The notes under the pieces are model-generated. The model had not been told where the DNA came from and did no database searches. It was given only the letters and a program-made list of their open reading frames with translations. Both the position numbers and the translations under genes were made by a program. A DNA stretch of 64,000 bases, from assembly GCF_009765365.1 (NCBI RefSeq), contig NZ_VTOM01000004.1:1-64000 (forward strand). Direction: 5' to 3'. The stretch is from Antarcticirhabdus aurantiaca (lineage in GTDB: Bacteria > Pseudomonadota > Alphaproteobacteria > Rhizobiales > Rhizobiaceae). Shown here one piece after another: positions 58,729 to 64,000 of the stretch; position 1 is the first letter of the stretch, and the number at the start of each line of letters is the position of its first letter.

Positions 58729-59952
58729 ATGGGGCTCGAATCGAAAGACGTTCTGGCGGTGTCCGAATGGCTGGTCGACGAGGCGCTCCACGAGAGCGAC
58801 ATCGGCGACCTCCTGGCCGGGCTCTGCGAGCGCCTGATCCGCCTCGGCATTCCCGTCGACCGCTCGCGCCTGTCCTGGCCGACGCTCCATCCCCTGTTCG
58901 AGGCCGAAAGCGTGCGCTGGCGCATCGAGGACGGCATCGAGGTCGGCAGCTTTCCCCACCAGGACGTCGACAGCGAGGAATGGCGCCGCAGCCCGATCAA
59001 GTGGCTGATCGACAACGACGTGTCCTCGCTGCGCCAGCGGCTGGAGGAAGACCTCGCGCCGGACGGCTTTCCGCTCCTCCAGGAGCTGAAGGAGCAGGGC
59101 TATACGGACTTCGTCGCGTACTACCTCTCGACCTTCCCCCGCCATTCGCGCTTCCGCTGGCGCAACGAGAACTTCGGGATCTACGTCACCTTCGCCAGCC
59201 GCCGGCCGGGCGGCTTCGACGCGGCGGACCTCGACACGCTGCAGCACCTCCTCCGCCCGCTCGGCCTCGCCTGCAAGTCGGCGATCTATCCGCGGCTGAT
59301 GATCAACGTCACCGACGCCTATCTCGGGCCGACGGTGGCGCGCGAGGTGCTGGGCGGGCGGATCATGCTGGGAGCGGGCACGCGCACCCGCGCCCTCGTC
59401 TGGTATTCGGACCTGCGCAACTCGACCTTCTTCTCCGAAACCCTCGACGAGAGCGACTACCTCAACCTCCTCAACGCCTACTTCGAATGCGTCGGGCGGC
59501 CGGCGGTCGATGCGGGCGGCGAGATCCTCACCTTCATCGGCGACGCCGTTCTCGTGATCTTCCCGATCGATGCCGAGGACGAGGAGGCCGCGGGGCGCAC
59601 GGCCCGCGCCGCCATCGGGGCGGCGGCGGCCGCGCGCGCCGCCGCCGAGCAGCTGAACGCCCGGCGCTCGGGAGCGCGCGAGCCGGCGATCCGCTTCGGC
59701 ATCGCGCTCCACATCGGCGACGTGCGCTTCGGCAATATCGGCCTCGCCCAGCGCCTGACCTTCTCGGTGGTGGGCTCGACCGTCAACGAGGTGACGCGCA
59801 TCGAGCAGATGACCAAGGTGCTGCCGGCGACGATCCTCGCCTCCGACGCCGTCGCCTCGCTGACGCCGGAGGAATGGCATTCCGTCGGGCCGCACCTCCT
59901 GCGCGGCATGGCGCAGCCGATGGAGCTCTTCGGCCTGCGCTCGGATACCTGA
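58729..59952 (+). CDS. Class III adenylate/guanylate cyclase
   Basis: 407 residues from the ATG at 58729 (a TTG at 58627 with weak upstream sequence is possible). The N-terminal about 215 residues form an uncharacterised sensor part (VDRSRLSWPTLHPLFEAESV, SRRPGGFDAADLDTLQHLL). The C-terminal catalytic domain (about 225-400) shows LVWYSDLRNSTFFSETL with the first metal Asp, then FIGDAVLVIFPI with the second, RFGIALHIGDVRFGNIG and VGSTVNEVTRIEQ, which supplies the transition-state Asn/Arg. Soluble. Adenylate versus guanylate specificity is not certain. Third gene of the ABC-CNBD-cyclase cassette. Confidence 0.9.
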   Translation: MGLESKDVLAVSEWLVDEALHESDIGDLLAGLCERLIRLGIPVDRSRLSWPTLHPLFEAESVRWRIEDGIEVGSFPHQDVDSEEWRRSPIKWLIDNDVSSLRQRLEEDLAPDGFPLLQELKEQGYTDFVAYYLSTFPRHSRFRWRNENFGIYVTFASRRPGGFDAADLDTLQHLLRPLGLACKSAIYPRLMINVTDAYLGPTVAREVLGGRIMLGAGTRTRALVWYSDLRNSTFFSETLDESDYLNLLNAYFECVGRPAVDAGGEILTFIGDAVLVIFPIDAEDEEAAGRTARAAIGAAAAARAAAEQLNARRSGAREPAIRFGIALHIGDVRFGNIGLAQRLTFSVVGSTVNEVTRIEQMTKVLPATILASDAVASLTPEEWHSVGPHLLRGMAQPMELFGLRSDT

Positions 59953-59968
59953 CGCCGAGCCTTGCTCC

Positions 59969-61138
59969 CTATCCCGCGGTCGCGGCGAAGGGATCGGCCG
60001 CGTCGCGCAGACCGTCGCCGAGGAAGGAGAAGGCGAGGACGCTGACCACCACCGGCACCATCGGCAGGAGCAGCCAGGGATAGAGCGCCACCGCCTCGAT
60101 GTTCTGCGCTTCCGTCAGGAGGACGCCCCAGCTGGTGATCGGCGGGCGAAGGCCGAGGCCCAGGAAGCTCAGCGCCGTTTCGGCGAGGATCATGGCGGGG
60201 ATCGACAGCGTGACCGAGGCGATGATGTGGCTGGCGAAGTTCGGCAGGAGATGACGCGTGATGATGCGGGACGGCCGCGCGCCCATCATCTCGGCGGCGG
60301 CCGTGAAGTCCTCCTCGCGCAGCGAGAAGAGCTTGGAGCGCACGGCCCGCGCGAGCGAGGGCCAGTCGAGGAGCGCCAGGATCAGCGTGATGCCGAAGTA
60401 GACGAAGAGCGGGTCGAGCGTCGCGGGAAGCACCGCCGCCAGCGCCAGCCAGAGCGGCAGCTGCGGCAGCGAGCGCAAGACCTCCGTCACGCGCTGGACC
60501 CAGTAGTCCGTGCGCCCGCCGAGATACCCGGCAAGCCCGCCGAAGACGAGCGCCAGCACCAGCGACAGCCCGACGCCGACGAGGCCGATGGTGAGCGAGA
60601 TGCGCGCCCCATAGATCAGGCGCGAAAGCATGTCGCGCCCGAGCCGGTCGGTGCCGAGCAGGAACAGCGTGCCGCCCGGCTGCGGGCAGACGAGGTGGAG
60701 GTCGGCCTCGACCATGCCCCAGAAGCGATAAGGCTCCCCCCGGCACAGGAAGCGGATCGGCTGGGGCTCGGTCCGCACCTCGGCGTACTGCCGCTCCAGC
60801 GTGTCGAGGTCGAGCGTCCCCTCCATGGGGTAGACGAAGGGCCCGACGAAGGCTCCGTCGTGGACGAGGTGGAGCCGTTGAGGCGGCATGAAGATGTGTT
60901 GCGTGTCGCGGGTGGAGAGGCCGTAAGGCGCGACGAACTCGGCAAAGGCGGCGACGAGATAGGCGAGCCCGAGGACCACGAGCGAGAGCACCGCCATGCG
61001 GTGCCGCTTCAGCCGCCACCAGAAGAGCCGTGCCTGCGAGGCGGCGAGGAGCTCGGCCGAGAGCTTGGAATGGAGGCTCGTGGTGCGCTCGGGATCGAAG
61101 GGCGCGGTCGAGACCCAGTGCTCCAGCGGAGCGCTCAT
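59969..61138 (-). CDS. ABC transporter permease, OppC/DppC-type
   Basis: 389 residues, start ATG at 61138 overlapping the DppB-type stop (ATGA). TM1 near residues 50-70; then an extended periplasmic segment of about 90 residues (FVYPMEGTLDLDTLERQYAE, FLCRGEPYRFWGMVEADLHL), longer than in classical DppC. This is followed by LLGTDRLGRDMLSRLIYG and five TM helices with the ATPase-contact loop EEDFTAAAEMMGARPSRI. The long loop form occurs in alphaproteobacterial Opp-type importers. Acts in the inner membrane with the partner at 61135. Confidence 0.9.
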   Translation of the reverse strand: MSAPLEHWVSTAPFDPERTTSLHSKLSAELLAASQARLFWWRLKRHRMAVLSLVVLGLAYLVAAFAEFVAPYGLSTRDTQHIFMPPQRLHLVHDGAFVGPFVYPMEGTLDLDTLERQYAEVRTEPQPIRFLCRGEPYRFWGMVEADLHLVCPQPGGTLFLLGTDRLGRDMLSRLIYGARISLTIGLVGVGLSLVLALVFGGLAGYLGGRTDYWVQRVTEVLRSLPQLPLWLALAAVLPATLDPLFVYFGITLILALLDWPSLARAVRSKLFSLREEDFTAAAEMMGARPSRIITRHLLPNFASHIIASVTLSIPAMILAETALSFLGLGLRPPITSWGVLLTEAQNIEAVALYPWLLLPMVPVVVSVLAFSFLGDGLRDAADPFAATAG

Positions 61139-62142
61139 CGCCGCCGCTTTCCGCCCGACAGGCGCACGCGCGGATCGACCAGCGCGAGGAGGATGTCGGA
61201 GACCAGCATGCCGATCACCGTCAGGATCGCGAGAAACATCAGGAACGAGCCCGCGAGATACATGTCCTGGCTGCGCAGCGAGGACAGGAGCATCGGCCCG
61301 GTGGTGGGGAGCGACATGACGACCGACACGATCACCGAGCCCGACACGATGCTGGGAAGGAGATCGCCGATGTCGGACACGAAGGGGTTCATCGCCGAGC
61401 GCAGCGCGTATTTCAGGAGGATGCGCCGCTCCGGCACGCCGCGCGCGCGCGCCGCGACGACATAGGGGCGCCCGAGCTCGTCGAGGAGGTTCGCCCGCAC
61501 GCGCTGGATCATCGCGGCCGTGCTGGACATGCCGATGACGACGACGGGCACGACGAGGTGGGCGAGGAGCGAGGCGACCTTGGCGCCGCTCCAGGGCTCG
61601 TCCGCGAGGGCCGGGTCCATCAGGCCGCCGATCGAGACGCCGAAGAAGACGTTGGCGCCGTAGAGGAGGATCAGCGCCAGGAGGAAGTTGGGAATCGCGA
61701 GGCCGAGATAGCTGAGGAAGGTCAGCCCGTAATCGACGAGGCCGTACTGGCGCGAGGCGACGTAGAGGCCGACGGGAAAGGAGACGAGGTAGATGAAGAG
61801 AACGGTCGCGAAGTTCAGGAGGAGCGTCAGGAACAGGCGGTCCCCGACGACGTCCGCGACCGGCAGCCCGTATTCGAAGGAATAGCCGAAATCGCCGCGG
61901 AAGAAGCCGCCGACCCATTGCAGGTACTGCACCGGCAGCGGCTGATCAAGGCCGTAGAGCTCGCGCAGGAAGGCGACCTTCTCCTCGAAGTTCGTGTCGC
62001 CCTCGGCCCGCAGCTCCGCGATGTAGCTGGAAAGGTAGTCGCCCGGCGGCAGCTGGATGATGATGAAGACGAGAAGGCTGATGACCAGAAGCGTCACCGC
62101 CATGGTGAGGAAGCGGCGGCCGAGGAAGCGCGCGAAGTTCAC
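61135..62142 (-). CDS. ABC transporter permease, OppB/DppB-type
   Basis: 335 residues, GTG start overlapping the binding-protein stop (GTGA). FLGRRFLTMAVTLLVISLLV is a typical DppB start; the periplasmic loop VAFLRELYGLDQPLPVQYLQ and the C-terminal ATPase-contact loop RPYVVAARARGVPERRILLK followed by NPFVSDIGDLLPSIVSGSV identify the family. Six TM helices. Works with the DppC-type subunit; ATPase genes are not in the window. Confidence 0.92.
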   Translation of the reverse strand: MNFARFLGRRFLTMAVTLLVISLLVFIIIQLPPGDYLSSYIAELRAEGDTNFEEKVAFLRELYGLDQPLPVQYLQWVGGFFRGDFGYSFEYGLPVADVVGDRLFLTLLLNFATVLFIYLVSFPVGLYVASRQYGLVDYGLTFLSYLGLAIPNFLLALILLYGANVFFGVSIGGLMDPALADEPWSGAKVASLLAHLVVPVVVIGMSSTAAMIQRVRANLLDELGRPYVVAARARGVPERRILLKYALRSAMNPFVSDIGDLLPSIVSGSVIVSVVMSLPTTGPMLLSSLRSQDMYLAGSFLMFLAILTVIGMLVSDILLALVDPRVRLSGGKRRR

Positions 62143-63998
62143 GGCCGCGCCTCGGGCGCACGCGCCGCCACCTGGTCGGCTGGCGCGAAGAAGAAGGTGT
62201 CGGGGCGGTGCATGCCGAAGAAGGCGCCGGGATTGAAGTTGAAAAGGGCGGTTTCCGGCACGTTGCGCAAGGCGTTCGAGACCACCACCACCTGGTCGAC
62301 GTCGGCGACGAGGCCGATGCGGACCATCTCGTCGGCGTTGATCTCGAGCATGCGCCGCCAGATCTCCGCCTGTCCGTCCGGGTCGATCGTTGCCCGCCAC
62401 GCCGTCGCGAGCCGAACGAGCTCGGCGGCGAAGGGCAGGTCCGGGGCCGAGCCGAGGCGGCCGGCGCTCTCGAAGTTGAGGCCCCAATCCGGCCACTGGA
62501 ACTGGGCGGAGGTGGTCGGCGCCAGCTCGTCCGGCGCGTCGGAGGGCACCGGCGCGCCGTTTTCGAGGCCCGGCGCGACGGCCATGACCGTCGAGCCCGC
62601 GGCGAGGCGGCGCTCCAGCGTGTCGCGCTCGACCGGCTTGACGATGAGGCCGATCCCGACGCGGGCGAGGTCCTCCGTCACGAGCTGCAGGACGTCGCTC
62701 TGCTCGGCCTCCTCGCCGGCCGTTTCCAGGACGATCGTCACCGGCTCGCCGTCGGGGCGCAGGCGGATGCCGGCGCCGTTGCGCGTCCCGAGGCCCATCG
62801 CGTCGAGGAGGGCGTCGGCCGCGGCGGGATCGTGTCCGGCCCAGCGCGTGGCAAGGTCCGGTTCGAAGAGCCGCGTGCCGGCCAGGACCGTGTCGTTGGA
62901 GGGTCGCGCGAGGCCGTAATAGACGACCTGGTTGATGTCCTCGCGGTTGATCGCCAGCGAGAGCGCGCGGCGGAAGCGCACGTCGCGCAGGATCGCGCGC
63001 CAGGCGGGATCGGCGACGGTGAGGTTCGGATAGAGCGCGACGCGCGATCCGCGGCCCGAGCGCCAACGGCGGACCTCGTAGTCCTGCCGCTCGGCGGCGC
63101 GCTTGATGAAGGCGTAGTTGCCGAAGTTGAGGAAGTTCGCCTGGAGGTCGGCCTCGCCGCCGGCGACCTTGGCGGGGATGAGCCCGGCGCCCGCGATCGT
63201 CATCGCCACCTCGTCGATATAGGGCAGCTGCCGGCCGGCGGCGTCGACGCGGTGGAAGTAGGGGTTGCGGCGGAAGACGTAGCGGTCCGCCGGCGGCTCG
63301 GTCGCGAGCACCCAGGGCTGGAGCGAGGGCAGCTCCGGATTGGTGTTCTTGTAGGACTGGTCGAGCTTGAAGTGCAGCGCCACCCAGTTGCGCTGGCCGG
63401 CCTCGGCGACGAGGCGCTCCAGCTCGGCCGGATCGGCGTATTTTGCGTGGAAGCGCTTCAGGTAATGAGCGGGCCGGAAGATCTCGAGCGGCAGCGAGCC
63501 GGCCATGGCCGGCAGGAACAGGGGGTTCGGCTTGCCCCATTCGTAGCGGATGGTGAGCGGATCGAGGAAGGTGACGGTCGGGCCCTTGCCGTCGACGAGA
63601 AGCTCGCGCGGCAGACCGTTCTTGCCGAGCTTGGGATCGTTGACGACGTCTTCCCAGTAATAGCGGAAGTCCTCCGCCGTGAAGGGCTCGCCGTCCGACC
63701 AGCGGTGGCCGGCGCGCAGGTGGATGGTGAAGCGCCGCCCCTCCTCGACGTCGATTGCCCGGGCGATGTCGGGCTGGATGCTGCCGTCCGGCACGGTGCC
63801 GGCAAGGCGCGCATAGCCGAAGACCACCATGCGCCGCGTGTCGCGCGCCTGCGCCTCCAGGATGCGCAGCGTGCCGCCGTAGACTCCGGGCTCCCGGTCC
63901 ATGGCGGCGAGGTCCGTCACCAGCGGCTCGGACGGCAGGCGCTCGCGCATCGGCGGCAGCCGCCCCTCCGCGACGCTCTGCGCCAGGATCGGCGGCTC
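62139..63998 (-). CDS. ABC transporter substrate-binding protein, family 5 (partial, 5' end beyond window)
   Basis: The frame runs off the window edge; an internal ATG at 63950 is not the true start, because the preceding codons (EPPILAQSVAEGRLPPMRER) are the normal mature N-terminal region of Opp/Dpp binding proteins. Blocks: GYARLAGTVPDGSIQPDIAR, HLRAGHRWSDGEPFTAEDFR, YYWEDVVNDP, AGVRFRRALSLAINREDINQ and YYGLARP. The signal peptide lies outside. Family-5 proteins bind peptides, nickel or oligosaccharides; this subtype, with ELPSLQPWVL and VFRRNPYFHRVDAAGRQLP, is common in oligosaccharide-type importers of rhizobia. Confidence 0.9.
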   Translation of the reverse strand, partial: EPPILAQSVAEGRLPPMRERLPSEPLVTDLAAMDREPGVYGGTLRILEAQARDTRRMVVFGYARLAGTVPDGSIQPDIARAIDVEEGRRFTIHLRAGHRWSDGEPFTAEDFRYYWEDVVNDPKLGKNGLPRELLVDGKGPTVTFLDPLTIRYEWGKPNPLFLPAMAGSLPLEIFRPAHYLKRFHAKYADPAELERLVAEAGQRNWVALHFKLDQSYKNTNPELPSLQPWVLATEPPADRYVFRRNPYFHRVDAAGRQLPYIDEVAMTIAGAGLIPAKVAGGEADLQANFLNFGNYAFIKRAAERQDYEVRRWRSGRGSRVALYPNLTVADPAWRAILRDVRFRRALSLAINREDINQVVYYGLARPSNDTVLAGTRLFEPDLATRWAGHDPAAADALLDAMGLGTRNGAGIRLRPDGEPVTIVLETAGEEAEQSDVLQLVTEDLARVGIGLIVKPVERDTLERRLAAGSTVMAVAPGLENGAPVPSDAPDELAPTTSAQFQWPDWGLNFESAGRLGSAPDLPFAAELVRLATAWRATIDPDGQAEIWRRMLEINADEMVRIGLVADVDQVVVVSNALRNVPETALFNFNPGAFFGMHRPDTFFFAPADQVAARAPEARP

Positions 63999-64000
63999 GG

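Noticed and set aside
1-64000. tRNA, rRNA or CRISPR arrays
   Set aside because: No cloverleaf-like or rRNA-conserved segments and no regularly spaced direct repeats were seen on either strand; a covariance-model search would be the decisive test.

Overview
The window is GC-rich, densely packed bacterial DNA with strong third-position G/C bias, many 4-bp ATGA/GTGA gene overlaps, and several alphaproteobacterial hallmarks: tripartite tricarboxylate (Tct) transporters, HutC-type GntR regulators, small phage/ICE-type genes and DUF3307 and DUF1269 proteins. It most likely comes from a chromosome or large replicon of a Hyphomicrobiales (Rhizobiales) bacterium; the genus cannot be fixed from the sequence alone. 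No rRNA, tRNA or CRISPR array was seen.

Layout. (1) 1-5.4 kb is a mobile or foreign margin. It holds the 3' end of an IS630-type transposase abutting a 5'-truncated phage-like gene, a repeat-bearing secreted protein, a visibly AT-richer pair (two-TM coiled-coil protein and HNH endonuclease), a ribbon-helix-helix protein, and a run of six tiny coupled genes typical of prophage/ICE cargo. (2) 5.6-7.5 kb holds a two-TM K+ channel with an RCK domain and a DUF1269 membrane protein. (3) 7.9-22.2 kb is a catabolic island: Ldh2-type dehydrogenase, two GntR/HutC regulators, two Gfo/Idh/MocA oxidoreductases, two ACMSD-type amidohydrolases, two hydroxyisobutyrate-dehydrogenase-like enzymes, a complete TctCBA transporter and an orphan DctP-like protein with no signal peptide. 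Three promoter regions here share the palindrome TGTCC(G/T)(G/T... )ACA-type site, best written TGTCCGGACA with one TGTCCGTACA variant, suggesting one regulon.

(4) 22.2-31.3 kb is an eight-gene minus-strand operon headed by a TetR regulator with a perfect palindrome upstream. Its enzymes are an AruH-like aminotransferase, an AruI-like ThDP decarboxylase, an acyl-CoA dehydrogenase, an NDP-forming acyl-CoA synthetase, two CaiD-like crotonases and a flavodoxin-like quinone reductase. I infer a CoA-dependent route for a cationic (guanidino or betaine) carboxylate. (5) 31.4-34.1 kb is a PAS-GGDEF-EAL protein. (6) 34.1-42 kb is a second minus-strand operon (aminotransferase, agmatinase-family ureohydrolase, polyamine-type ABC importer, carbon-nitrogen hydrolase) with a divergent LysR regulator and a 20-bp inverted-repeat operator candidate. 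It also points to guanidino/polyamine metabolism. (7) 42-47.9 kb holds a frameshifted MFS gene, a CHASE3-only membrane protein, an adenylation-carrier-acyltransferase fusion, a secreted repeat protein and a DUF3307 protein.

(8) 48.1-60 kb is an envelope-glycan and cyclic-nucleotide locus: GT4 enzymes, a GT28-like/NodB-like fusion, a nucleotide-sugar dehydrogenase, another GT28-like protein, then a large ABC-exporter-like protein with a degenerate ATPase, a cyclic-nucleotide-binding protein and a class III cyclase. (9) 60-64 kb is a Dpp/Opp-type ABC importer (permeases and a substrate-binding protein cut by the window edge). The strongest candidates for undescribed biology are the AruHI/CaiAD-like operon and the degenerate-ABC/CNBD/cyclase cassette beside the unusual glycosyltransferases.
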